A stretch of DNA of 12,352 nt from Nitrospirota bacterium (lineage in GTDB: Bacteria; Nitrospirota; Thermodesulfovibrionia; Thermodesulfovibrionales; JdFR-88): contig JAKAEG010000057.1 in the NCBI GenBank assembly GCA_021819985.1, positions 1-12,352 of the forward strand, in the 5' to 3' direction. This document shows, piece by piece, positions 1 through 7,197 of this stretch (positions are counted from its first letter, which is position 1; every line of letters begins with the position of its first letter). The position numbers and the translations under genes are program-made. Under the pieces are notes generated by a model, which made no database searches, had not been told where the DNA came from, and saw only the letters and a program-made list of their open reading frames with translations.

Positions 1-479
1 GGAAAGGCACCTGTGTAACCATCAGGGTTCCCCTTACGCTTGCCATAATTGATGGTCTTTTGGTCAAGATCGCAGATGATCATTTCGTAATACCTCTTTC
101 AATAGTGGAAGAGTGCGTTGAACTGACACGGTCCGAAACGGTTGGCACAAATAGCAGACACATTGCGAATGTGCGGGGAGAGATAATCCCGTACATAGAT
201 TTAAGGGATATCTTCGGAATTGGCGGTACCCCGCCCGAAATAGAACAGATAGTCATAACCCAAACAGATGGCAGGAAGGTGGGCTTCCTCGTGGACAGCG
301 TGGTCGGGGAGACCCAGACGGTTATAAAGGCTTTGGGTAGCACTTTTAAAAAAGTAGACTGGATCTCGGGGGCAACGATCCTGGGAGACGGCACAGTCGC
401 CCTTATAATTGCCGCCTCTCACATAATGAAATTGTGGGAAGAGCAAGGAGCTCAGAGGACCGCCTGTAAGGCGGAATAG
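1..479 (+). CDS. cheA: Chemotaxis histidine kinase CheA, C-terminal part (5' truncated)
   Basis: This is the last 158 or so residues of CheA, the cytoplasmic kinase that phosphorylates CheY and CheB in response to receptors. The frame is open from the window's first bases, starting KGTCVTIRVPLTLAIIDGLL, which is the end of the HATPase domain running into the P5 domain. The P5 (CheW-like) coupling domain follows, with the familiar FVIPLSIVEECVEL stretch, NVRGEIIPYIDLRD, and a GFLVDSVVGETQTVIKAL stretch near the end. It closes with GATILGDGTVALII, another CheA hallmark, and a short tail. The TTG at 60 is internal and is not the real start. The P1, P2, P3 and most of the P4 domains lie outside the window, so kinase integrity cannot be judged. 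The stop is 28 nt before the next gene, consistent with one operon. Confidence 0.96.
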   Translation, partial: KGTCVTIRVPLTLAIIDGLLVKIADDHFVIPLSIVEECVELTRSETVGTNSRHIANVRGEIIPYIDLRDIFGIGGTPPEIEQIVITQTDGRKVGFLVDSVVGETQTVIKALGSTFKKVDWISGATILGDGTVALIIAASHIMKLWEEQGAQRTACKAE

Positions 480-507
480 ATTTTATAAGACAGAGGGGGT
501 AAAATTA

Positions 508-2262
508 ATGTTTTTAGCTGACATTAAGATAGGAAAGCGTCTTAGCATGGGGTTTGGATTGATTCTTCTGTTTCTAGCTGGGGTGGTCATACTCGGAATC
601 CACGGTGTAAGCAGAATAGATTCAAATTTACAGCACATGGAGGATATTAATTATCAAAAGGTTAAATTGGTCAGCGATGCTTCTGAAAAAGCCGATAAAA
701 TGTTCGAACATACGGCAAATATTGTCATACTGAAAGACAAAAATGCTCAGCTGCAGGAAAAAAACCAGTTAGAAGGCGAAAGAAGGGCTTATCGGGATGA
801 CATGGAAAAATTCTCCAGCCTTGACAGCGGCAAAGGAAAAGAAATAGTGTCCGATCTCGATACCCTTATGCCAGGTGAGAAAGACACCAATGATAAAGTC
901 ATCGATTCGGCCGTAGCAGGAAACGGTCAGGACGCAATGGCGCTTTACAGCGAAAAGTCTATCCCGCTTATCTCACAGATAAATGGAGACCTCAAGACCC
1001 TTATAAATCGCGAAGAAAAGGAGATGCATGCAAAGCGATTGGAGTCGGATGCGCTATATTCCAGTATCCTTTGGCTTCTGATTTTAATCGGTATTTTGGC
1101 TGTTGCTATAGGAATCACGATTTCTTTATTCATTACCCGCAGCATAGTAAATCCCATAACTGAAGGGGTTAATGCGGCTAACAGGCTTGCAGAAGGCGAT
1201 TTAGCCTTCAATATCGAGGCAAACAGAAAGGATGAGGCGGGCCAACTACTTCTTGCGATGAAAACGATGATTGATAAGTTGAGAGATACAGTATCCGAGG
1301 TGAAGTCAGCCGCGGAGAACGTTGCGGCCGGAAGTCAGCAGCTTTCAAGTGGTTCGCAGCAGCTTTCCCAGGGGGCCACGGAGCAGGCAGCAGCGGCAGA
1401 GGAGGCCTCATCCTCCATGAACGAAATGGCCTCCACCATTACGCAGAACGCCGACAATGCACAGCAGACCGGAAGTATCGCCTCAAAATCTTCTGTTGAT
1501 GCAACAGAGTCGGGTTCGGCTGTATCTGAGACTGTAAAAGCGATGAAAGACATTTCTGAAAAAATAACGATAATAGAGGAAATAGCCAGACAGACAAATC
1601 TTCTTGCCCTAAATGCTGCAATTGAAGCGGCAAGGGCAGGAGAGCACGGTAAAGGGTTTGCCGTAGTTGCCTCGGAAGTGAGAAAGCTCGCTGAACGGAG
1701 CCAGACGGCTGCGGCTGAAATAAGCGGCCTTTCCAAAGGCAGTGTCGAGGTGGCCGAAAAGGCCGGCCGGATGCTTGCCAAACTTGTTCCTGATATACAA
1801 AAAACGGCCGAACTTGTACTTGAGATAAGCGCTGCAAGCAAGGAACAGAATATAGGAGCACAGCAGGTAAATCAGGCTATTCAGCAGCTTGACCAGGTCA
1901 TACAGCAGAACGCCGGAGCCTCAGAAGAGATGGCCTCCACGGCTGAAGAGCTTTCTTCCCAGGCGGAACACCTGCAGAGCACGATGGCTTTTTTCAGGGT
2001 GGGCTTTGATCATATGCAAGCTGCAAACAAGATAACCACTCATATAAAAGCACGTGCAAAGGTTGCTCATATGGCTAAGGATCATGCAACGGCTTTGACT
2101 CATCATAAAGATCATCACCTTAAAATAGCTGTTGGGCATGAAGTTGATCAACACAAAGGTAACGGGTATCAGGCAAAGAATATTTTAAGGTCGTCTGGGG
2201 TGGAGCTTGATATGGGCAATAACCACGAGGAAGCAGACGATACCGAATTCGAGCGCTACTAG
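508..2262 (+). CDS. Methyl-accepting chemotaxis protein with four-helix-bundle sensor and His-rich C-terminal tail (MCP1)
   Basis: A 584-residue transmembrane chemoreceptor that controls CheA through CheW. The start is ATG, preceded by a strong GAGGGGG ribosome site. Visible order: TM1 (about 13-33), a helical periplasmic region (about 34-185) resembling the 4HB_MCP family, TM2 (about 186-209), HAMP (about 210-262), then the signalling hairpin with its tip around residues 358-380 (QTNLLALNAAIEAARAGEHG). Likely methylation sites are the Glu pairs at 298-299 and 473-474. The distance from the methylation region to the tip is one heptad per side shorter than in E. coli Tsr as I recall it, which points to the 34H class. 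After about residue 500 comes a tail of about 85 residues with 11 histidines between 502 and 573, ending in EFERY. The ligand cannot be predicted. Its place between cheA and cheW suggests it is the operon's dedicated receptor. Confidence 0.95.
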   Translation: MFLADIKIGKRLSMGFGLILLFLAGVVILGIHGVSRIDSNLQHMEDINYQKVKLVSDASEKADKMFEHTANIVILKDKNAQLQEKNQLEGERRAYRDDMEKFSSLDSGKGKEIVSDLDTLMPGEKDTNDKVIDSAVAGNGQDAMALYSEKSIPLISQINGDLKTLINREEKEMHAKRLESDALYSSILWLLILIGILAVAIGITISLFITRSIVNPITEGVNAANRLAEGDLAFNIEANRKDEAGQLLLAMKTMIDKLRDTVSEVKSAAENVAAGSQQLSSGSQQLSQGATEQAAAAEEASSSMNEMASTITQNADNAQQTGSIASKSSVDATESGSAVSETVKAMKDISEKITIIEEIARQTNLLALNAAIEAARAGEHGKGFAVVASEVRKLAERSQTAAAEISGLSKGSVEVAEKAGRMLAKLVPDIQKTAELVLEISAASKEQNIGAQQVNQAIQQLDQVIQQNAGASEEMASTAEELSSQAEHLQSTMAFFRVGFDHMQAANKITTHIKARAKVAHMAKDHATALTHHKDHHLKIAVGHEVDQHKGNGYQAKNILRSSGVELDMGNNHEEADDTEFERY

Positions 2263-2275
2263 ACAGGAGGGTAAA

Positions 2276-2833
2276 ATGAGCGTTCCAGGCATAACACATA
2301 CATCGCAGTATCTGACATTCAGGCTTGGCGATGAGGTCTTTGCCCTAGATATCATACAGGTGCGAGAGGTTCTCGATTATACGACGCTTACCAAAGTTCC
2401 GTGCACCCCTGACTTCATGTGCGGGGTCATAAACCTGAGGGGAAGCGTAGTGCCAGTCGTAGATATGCGGCTTAAGTTCGGGATGCCCAAAACAGAGAAG
2501 ACAGTAAGCACCTGCATAATAATAGTAGAAATCAAAACCGGTGACGAGCATATTATTATAGGTGCTCTAGCAGATTCGGTGCAGGAAGTGATCGATCTTG
2601 ATCCGGGAGGCATAGAGCCTCCGCCCAGGATAGGAAACGGGCTTAAGGTGGACTTTATAAAAGGAATGGGAAAACGTAATGAAAAATTCCTCATCATTTT
2701 GGACATAGACAGAGCTTTCTCGGATAAAGAACTTTCGGAGATGGAAACTGACTTCGGGATAGGAATCCCTAGTGGTGGAGCGGAAGAGTCGGGCAATAAG
2801 AAAGCAGTCCACGGAGACCTTGCCGGGCAATAG
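2276..2833 (+). CDS. cheW: Chemotaxis coupling protein CheW
   Basis: A 185-residue CheW that links receptors to the P5 domain of CheA in the cytoplasmic array. The start chosen is ATG 2276 because AGGAGGG lies at 2265-2271, 4 nt upstream; the open frame runs further upstream only through the end of mcp1. The CheW fold is clear: QYLTFRLGDEVFALDI near the N-terminus, VREVLDY, the GVINLRGSVVPVVDMRLKFG block, then GALADSVQEVIDL and the late FIKGMGKRNEKFLIILDID block. The last 30 or so residues are a Gly- and Lys-rich tail beyond the usual domain end, making it slightly longer than typical CheW proteins. It starts 13 nt after the mcp1 stop, which supports cotranscription with the receptor. Confidence 0.95.
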   Translation: MSVPGITHTSQYLTFRLGDEVFALDIIQVREVLDYTTLTKVPCTPDFMCGVINLRGSVVPVVDMRLKFGMPKTEKTVSTCIIIVEIKTGDEHIIIGALADSVQEVIDLDPGGIEPPPRIGNGLKVDFIKGMGKRNEKFLIILDIDRAFSDKELSEMETDFGIGIPSGGAEESGNKKAVHGDLAGQ

Positions 2834-2888
2834 AGAGTCATGACCTGCCCAAGCAGTGAATAATGGACTTCGAGGTGTTTAAAAAATA

Positions 2889-3746
2889 ATGGGAATGAGG
2901 CAAAGCGAGGGCATAAAACTGCCCTCGCTTTCAGCAATTGATTTTGAGAGACTAAGTGAGTTTGTCCATGCCAATACAGGAATAAAGATAACTGGCGGGA
3001 AAAAATCCCTTTTCGAATCCCGCCTGCAAAAAAGGCTTAGACACCTGGGTATGAAGGATTTCGGTGAGTATTGCCGGTTTTTATTTAGTGGCGATGGCAT
3101 TGAAACCGAGCTTAACCATTTGATAGATGAGGTTACCACACACAAGACCGATTTTTTCCGGGAACCAGATCATTTTGATTATTTGACTAATTTCGCGCTA
3201 CCCGAACTTTTGAAAGATCCTGGCAAAGACAAGTTTGCCGTATGGAGCGCGGCATGCTCCACAGGTGAAGAGCCTTACACGCTAGCCATGATCCTTAGCG
3301 ATTTCTTTGCGTCGGAGTATTTTAAAAGTTTCTCTATTCTCGCAACCGATATCTCAGCCGGAACTGTTCAGCGGGCAAAAAATGCGATATACAGGGAAGA
3401 TCAAATTGCACCTATACCGGTACATTTAAGAAAAAAATACCTTTTAAGGAGCAAAAACAGATCAAAAAGGCTTGTCCGCATAGTGCCAGAACTAAGATCC
3501 GTGGTCCGCTTCAGCCCTTTTAATTTGATCGATGGTGATTTTGGACAGATAGAGCAATCAGACATTATCTTCTGCAGAAATGTGATCATCTACTTCGACA
3601 GGGAAATTCAGAAAAAATTGTTGCAGCGCATATATCATAATCTTGCTCCGGGAGGTTATCTGTTCATGGGCCATTCGGAGGCGATACATGGGTTTGGCTT
3701 GTCGCTTGTCAAGGTTGGCCCCTCTGTTTATAGAAGAACAACCTGA
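2889..3746 (+). CDS. cheR: Chemotaxis protein methyltransferase CheR
   Basis: A 285-residue SAM-dependent methyltransferase that methylates glutamates on receptor signalling helices. The N-terminal all-alpha domain (about 15-85) leads into TTHKTDFFRE (83-92), the family's conserved loop. SAM-binding elements follow: WSAACSTGEEPYT (119-131), LATDIS with Asp154, and DIIFCRNVIIYF (about 225-236), with GGYLFMGHSEA near the C-terminus. The segment about 178-207 is the beta-subdomain that in some CheRs docks receptor C-terminal pentapeptides. Here its loop is basic (RSKNRSKR), so whether it binds the MCP1 tail is open. ATG 2889 is chosen because of GAGGTG at 2872-2877. A second ATG lies two codons downstream. 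The stop is one base from the cheD start. Confidence 0.95.
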   Translation: MGMRQSEGIKLPSLSAIDFERLSEFVHANTGIKITGGKKSLFESRLQKRLRHLGMKDFGEYCRFLFSGDGIETELNHLIDEVTTHKTDFFREPDHFDYLTNFALPELLKDPGKDKFAVWSAACSTGEEPYTLAMILSDFFASEYFKSFSILATDISAGTVQRAKNAIYREDQIAPIPVHLRKKYLLRSKNRSKRLVRIVPELRSVVRFSPFNLIDGDFGQIEQSDIIFCRNVIIYFDREIQKKLLQRIYHNLAPGGYLFMGHSEAIHGFGLSLVKVGPSVYRRTT

Positions 3747-3747
3747 A

Positions 3748-4221
3748 ATGCCAGAGGCTGGGATTCCAAATGTATATTTGAAGGCGGGAGAATATTTCAT
3801 GTCATGTGATCCTGCGCGAGTGATAACGGTTCTGGGTTCATGCGTGTCTGTCACTATGTTCAATGAACGACTTGGAATCGGAGCTATCTGCCATGCGCTA
3901 CTTCCGAGGAATAACGGGAACGGAGATGATTTTAAGTATGTTGATTCGTCCATCAGGCAAATGATCAGAGCATTCGAAAAGCTTAAAGTAGATCGCCATG
4001 AAATAGAGGTGAAGCTCTTTGGCGGTGGGGACATGTTCAGGATGCAGATTGCCCGACCCTTCTTTATTTCCGTAGGTGAGCAGAATGTGAAGATGGCGCT
4101 AAAGACTATTGAGAAAGAAAAATTGAAACTTATGGCATCGGATGTGGGGGGACATTTGGGGCGAAAGCTTTACTATTATACCCACACAAATGCTGTGTTT
4201 ATTAAGCGGCTTAAAAAATAA
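3748..4221 (+). CDS. cheD: Chemoreceptor glutamine deamidase CheD
   Basis: A 157-residue CheD, which deamidates selected receptor glutamines to glutamates and, in systems that have CheC, also regulates CheC phosphatase. The start is ATG 3748, giving MPEAGIPNVYLKAGEYF. The open frame extends further upstream but only inside cheR, and only one base separates the cheR stop from this ATG. The ribosome site is weak, so translational coupling is likely. The catalytic triad pattern is visible as Thr27, Cys32 (in TVLGSCVSV) and His49 (in GAICHALLP); the Cys-to-His spacing of 17 agrees with the T. maritima enzyme as I recall it. Later conserved stretches are KLFGGGDMF, and VGEQNVKMAL followed by GGHLGRKLYYYTHT. 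No CheC is visible in the window. Confidence 0.93.
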   Translation: MPEAGIPNVYLKAGEYFMSCDPARVITVLGSCVSVTMFNERLGIGAICHALLPRNNGNGDDFKYVDSSIRQMIRAFEKLKVDRHEIEVKLFGGGDMFRMQIARPFFISVGEQNVKMALKTIEKEKLKLMASDVGGHLGRKLYYYTHTNAVFIKRLKK

Positions 4222-4255
4222 GAGGCCCATTTTTTGACTGGTAGTTATAGAGAGT

Positions 4256-4264
4256 GAGAAGGGG
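4256..4264 (+). promoter_or_regulatory. Ribosome binding site that favours a TTG start for cheB
   Basis: The run GAGAAGGGG lies 7 nt before TTG 4272, an ideal spacing. The other in-frame candidate, GTG 4254, has only a weak AGAG-like element upstream and overlaps this run. The choice rests on spacing and on where CheB homologues usually begin, so it is moderately supported. Confidence 0.5.
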
Positions 4265-4271
4265 AACAGCA

Positions 4272-5339
4272 TTGAAGAAAAAGATAAAAGTCCTGATTGT
4301 GGACGACTCAGCTGTAGTACGACAGACATTGAGTGAGATATTGTCATCGGACCCCGGCATAGAAATCATGGGCACGGCACCCGATCCTTTCATAGCTGCT
4401 TCAAAGATGAAGGAGGAAGTCCCCGATGTCCTTACACTGGATGTAGAGATGCCCCGGATGGACGGTATAACCTTCCTTCAAAAAATAATGAGCCAGAATC
4501 CCATGCCCGTGGTCATATGCTCTAGTATTACAGCCGTACATTCTGGAACGGCGCTGAAGGCGATTGAAAACGGCGCTGTGGAAATTATTCACAAACCCAG
4601 CCTTGGAGCAAAAAAGTTCTTCGAGGAATCGAAAATACATCTCATAGATGTAATCAAGGCAGCGTCTGTAGCTCGGATCAATCGCTTAGAGAGCAGAGAT
4701 TTTTACAAGCCCCAACCTAAACTCACTGCGGACGCTGTCCTGAGCAAGCCGGGAAAAGAACTCTCCATGGTGAAGACAACAGAGAAGGTTATTGCAATCG
4801 GGGCCTCAACTGGCGGCACTGAGGCGTTGAGAGTGCTTCTTGAAGCAATGCCGATGGACTGCCCGGGACTGGCCATAGTGCAGCACATGCCGGAGCATTT
4901 TACAGCGGCTTTCGCCAGAAGGCTGGACGGCCTTTGCGCGATAAAGGTAAAGGAGGCCAATGACGGGGATGCTATATTGAGAGGCCGCGCCCTGATCGCA
5001 CCTGGCGGCAGACATATGCTGATCAAAAGAAGTGGGGCGCGTTACTACGTGGAGATAAAGGACGGTCCTCTGGTCAGCCGGCATCGCCCCTCGGTGGATG
5101 TACTTTTCCGATCTGCGGCCAGATACGCTGGCAGCAATGCAATCGGCGTCATAATGACCGGAATGGGTGATGACGGGGCGAAGGGACTGATGGAGATGAA
5201 AGAGGCTGGTGCAGGTACAATAGCCCAGGATGAGGAATCCTCGATAGTATTTGGTATGCCAAAAGAAGCCATTAAATTAGGAGCGGTGGACAAGGTGCTT
5301 CCGCTTTGGTCAATAGCGGAAAATCTGATAGTTATTTGA
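4272..5339 (+). CDS. cheB: Chemotaxis response regulator / protein-glutamate methylesterase CheB
   Basis: A two-domain CheB of 355 residues that removes receptor methyl groups (and can deamidate glutamines) once phosphorylated by CheA. The receiver domain has the acidic pair Asp11-Asp12, phospho-acceptor Asp57 (LDVEMPRMDG), the SS pair in VVICSSITAV, and Lys108 (IIHKPS). After a linker, the esterase domain has catalytic Ser179 (AIGASTGGTEAL), His205 (IVQHMPEHF) and Asp301 (TGMGDDGAKG). I chose TTG 4272 because GAGAAGGGG at 4256-4264 sits 7 nt upstream and the protein then starts KKKIKVLIVDD, as CheBs normally do. The alternative is GTG 4254, which adds six residues but has a poorer ribosome site. 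The gene ends the che cluster seen here. Confidence 0.95.
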   Translation: MKKKIKVLIVDDSAVVRQTLSEILSSDPGIEIMGTAPDPFIAASKMKEEVPDVLTLDVEMPRMDGITFLQKIMSQNPMPVVICSSITAVHSGTALKAIENGAVEIIHKPSLGAKKFFEESKIHLIDVIKAASVARINRLESRDFYKPQPKLTADAVLSKPGKELSMVKTTEKVIAIGASTGGTEALRVLLEAMPMDCPGLAIVQHMPEHFTAAFARRLDGLCAIKVKEANDGDAILRGRALIAPGGRHMLIKRSGARYYVEIKDGPLVSRHRPSVDVLFRSAARYAGSNAIGVIMTGMGDDGAKGLMEMKEAGAGTIAQDEESSIVFGMPKEAIKLGAVDKVLPLWSIAENLIVI

Positions 5340-5341
5340 AT

Positions 5342-5368
5342 AGTAAACTACCGCCGAATTAGTTTACT
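5342..5368 (+). other. Perfect 9-bp inverted repeat just after cheB
   Basis: AGTAAACTA (5342-5350) and TAGTTTACT (5360-5368) are perfect complements around a 9-nt loop, beginning 3 nt after the cheB stop. The stem has only two G-C pairs and no real T tract follows, so as a terminator it would be weak. It may instead be an operator or an mRNA-end hairpin. The dyad is directly visible; its role is unknown. Confidence 0.5.
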
Positions 5369-5425
5369 TGTAAATTTAAGAAATCTAATAATTGGAACGA
5401 TAGAAAAAGTGAGATTAATTACATT

Positions 5426-5451
5426 AAAAGTAAAGTGGCTATACTTTTTTT
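5426..5451 (+). terminator. Possible weak intrinsic terminator of the che operon
   Basis: AAAAGTA (5426-5432) pairs with TACTTTT (5442-5448) around a 9-nt loop, and the right arm runs into a T stretch ending at 5451. A competing pairing, AAAGT (5432-5436) with ACTTT (5443-5447), is also possible. The stem is nearly all A-T and so unstable. The T tract and its position between cheB and the next promoter are the only support. Confidence 0.3.
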
Positions 5452-5491
5452 AATTTAAATTTTCCTGTGCTTGGTGGGTCAAAAAAGAATC

Positions 5492-5520
5492 TTTACGAAT
5501 GAGCTTTCACGGAATTTAAT
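5492..5520 (+). promoter_or_regulatory. Candidate sigma-70 promoter for MCP2
   Basis: TTTACG (5492-5497) matches four of six -35 consensus bases. TTTAAT (5515-5520) matches five of six -10 bases, and the spacer is exactly 17 nt. Transcription would begin near 5527, leaving a short leader with GAGAGAGG at 5538-5545 and ATG at 5551. The rest of the 211-base gap between cheB and MCP2 is A+T-rich and contains the two weak hairpins listed separately. Confidence 0.45.
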
Positions 5521-5550
5521 ACCGGTGCAAAGATTACGAGAGAGGCGATA

Positions 5551-7086
5551 ATGAAAATTAGTAGTCTTAAAATTGTTGTTGCTGTCCTTCTGATTTTTTC
5601 CCTAATATGTATGTCGTCGGTCTTCTGGAATTTAAATATTACGACCTTAAAGACAGTTCAGGTTGTCCTATTCATATTTGAATTCATCATCCTGGCGGGG
5701 CTCTGGCTGATGAACAAACGAAAAATTATCGCCCCGCTTCAGAAGCTCGCAGAGGCCGCTGAAGAGGTTTCAAAAGGGAATTTGCAAATAGATGTTGCGG
5801 CTGGTTCAGAAGGTGATGAGATAAATACCGTTGCCCATGCAATGAACAAGATGGTTGTCTCGTTCAGCGAAATTATAAGCAGCATCATTGTGTCAGCCAA
5901 CAATGTGATATCTGCTGTCGATGTTTTAAGAACGAGGGCGGAAAAAACTGCCAAGGGGGCAAAAAATCAATCTTCACAGGCATATCAGATATCGACCGCC
6001 GCTGAGGAAATGAGCCAGACTATAACAGATATAGCAAAGAATGCTTCAACTGCGACAGAGAAATCGGAAGAGGCGATGAAAACTGCCAATGATGGCAACG
6101 AGATTGCCGCTGGGGCCGTGGATACTGTAAACAGGGTCTATAATTCGACCGTGGAGCTTGCGGCAATGGTGGAGAAATTGAACAGAAGGGCCACTGAAAT
6201 AGGTGACATAGTGACAGTTATCAAAGACATCGCCGATCAGACAAACCTTCTGGCCCTTAATGCCGCTATCGAGGCAGCAAGAGCGGGAGAACAGGGACGC
6301 GGCTTTGCTGTCGTTGCCGACGAGGTAAGGAAACTTGCCGAAAAAACCATAAAGGCGACCGCCGAGGTATCGGAAAAAATAGGTGTTATACAGGCGGAAT
6401 CGGCACAGACGGAGCAAAGCATGGCCGAAGCCTCCGCAGAGGTTACGCAGGCAACTGAATACATAAAGAAAGTGGGCGGTTCACTGAATCATATCGTAAT
6501 GGATGTTCAGGAGGTAAAGGATCAGATAACCAATATAGCCACCGCCGTTGAAGAGCAATCATCGGCCTCCGAGGAAGTTGCCAAGAGTATTGAAGCAACA
6601 TCTGCCATATCAAAGGAAACGGAGAAAATGGCTGAAGACGTTATGCATGAGGTGAACGCTCTGACAAAAATCGTTGAGAATCTTAGAAATTCGACGGCGG
6701 AGTTTAAAACAAAAGGGAACGAATTAATTATACTCGACATTGCAAAAACAGACCACAGAGTATTTACAGGTAAAATAGCGTCCTGTCTGAAAGGAGATTT
6801 GACCCTTGATCCATCTCAGTTGCCCGACCATCATAATTGCAGGTTCGGCAAATGGTATTTTGGCGAGGGAATGGAGGCGTGCGGAAATTTGAAGAGTTTT
6901 AAATTGATAGATGAGCCACATGCAATGATACACGCTTTGGCAAAGGATGCCGTCAAGGTATTTAATGCGGGTGATGTGTCAAGGGCGAATGGTATTTACA
7001 CGGAAATGGAGGGTGTATCGGGGCAGATAGGGGATCTCCTGGACGGAATCAAGTCGGAATGCAGGCAATCTGACCGCATATCTTAA
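5551..7086 (+). CDS. Methyl-accepting chemotaxis protein with C-terminal CZB zinc-binding domain (MCP2)
   Basis: A 511-residue chemoreceptor. Two hydrophobic helices (about 8-28 and 36-54) are joined by a loop of only about 8 residues, so there is essentially no periplasmic sensor. A HAMP-like region follows (about 55-110), then the signalling hairpin with its tip around 230-252 (QTNLLALNAAIEAARAGEQG). Likely methylation sites are Glu152-Glu153 and Glu334-Glu335. Residues about 395-500 form a CZB (chemoreceptor zinc-binding) domain: His402, Cys430 in HNCRFGKWYFGEG, His457 and His461. The Cys-to-His spacings (27, then 4) match those of E. coli DgcZ as I recall them. CZB receptors are known to respond to zinc or to oxidants acting at the zinc-bound cysteine, so sensing is likely cytoplasmic. 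Its helices are three heptads per side longer than those of MCP1, which suggests the 40H class. Confidence 0.94.
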   Translation: MKISSLKIVVAVLLIFSLICMSSVFWNLNITTLKTVQVVLFIFEFIILAGLWLMNKRKIIAPLQKLAEAAEEVSKGNLQIDVAAGSEGDEINTVAHAMNKMVVSFSEIISSIIVSANNVISAVDVLRTRAEKTAKGAKNQSSQAYQISTAAEEMSQTITDIAKNASTATEKSEEAMKTANDGNEIAAGAVDTVNRVYNSTVELAAMVEKLNRRATEIGDIVTVIKDIADQTNLLALNAAIEAARAGEQGRGFAVVADEVRKLAEKTIKATAEVSEKIGVIQAESAQTEQSMAEASAEVTQATEYIKKVGGSLNHIVMDVQEVKDQITNIATAVEEQSSASEEVAKSIEATSAISKETEKMAEDVMHEVNALTKIVENLRNSTAEFKTKGNELIILDIAKTDHRVFTGKIASCLKGDLTLDPSQLPDHHNCRFGKWYFGEGMEACGNLKSFKLIDEPHAMIHALAKDAVKVFNAGDVSRANGIYTEMEGVSGQIGDLLDGIKSECRQSDRIS

Positions 7087-7152
7087 TCGATAAAGACCGA
7101 GAAAGAAATTTAATTTAAACCCTGTAGATGCAGGGAGAAAGACCTCAACAAA

Positions 7153-7165
7153 GATACAATGTATC
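7153..7165. promoter_or_regulatory. 13-bp palindrome before the hybrid kinase
   Basis: GATACA-A-TGTATC is a perfect dyad with 6-bp arms and a single central base. It overlaps the ATG at 7159 that would begin the uninterrupted PAS reading frame. It could be an operator, but part of it is probably coding, so the dyad may be chance. Confidence 0.25.
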
Positions 7166-7197
7166 GCGCAATTTTTGAAAATTCTCCGAGTTGAATA
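7159..7197 (+). pseudogene. 5' piece of the hybrid kinase reading frame, cut by an in-frame TGA
   Basis: ATG 7159 is in the same frame as the kinase start at 7198. It reads MYRAIFENSPS, then TGA (7192-7194), then Ile, and then the Met used as the kinase start. YRAIFENSP is the classic opening of a PAS domain, and a glycine is normal where the TGA stands, so GGA to TGA is a one-base change. The frame is open back to 7114 (REKDLNKDT precedes the Met). No good ribosome site precedes ATG 7159; AGGGAG at 7132-7137 is about 21 nt away, so the original start is uncertain. A real nonsense mutation and a sequencing error are equally possible from sequence alone. Confidence 0.7.

Noticed and set aside
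80..394. Antisense open frames across cheA and many others in the che genes, MCPs, kinase and GGDEF gene
   Set aside because: They lie opposite well-supported genes, have no recognisable domains or convincing ribosome sites, and are mirror products of the coding strand.
2863..2889. Eight-codon reading frame (MDFEVFKK) ending in TAATG at the cheR start
   Set aside because: It has no ribosome site and is too short to support. The GAGGTG inside it is better explained as the cheR ribosome site.
5526..5550. FliA (sigma-28)-like promoter, CAAAGATT followed by GGCGATAA
   Set aside because: The spacing is too short and the -10 would abut the MCP2 start codon. The TTTACG-N17-TTTAAT candidate upstream is better placed.
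7120..7135. CCCTG/CAGGG hairpin after MCP2 as a terminator
   Set aside because: The stem is only 5 bp and no T tract follows, so the kinase may be cotranscribed with MCP2.
7192..7194. TGA read as glycine or selenocysteine
   Set aside because: TGA ends cheR and cheB normally, no other in-frame TGA is seen, and no SECIS-like element or Sec-protein family applies. A nonsense change or a read error is simpler.
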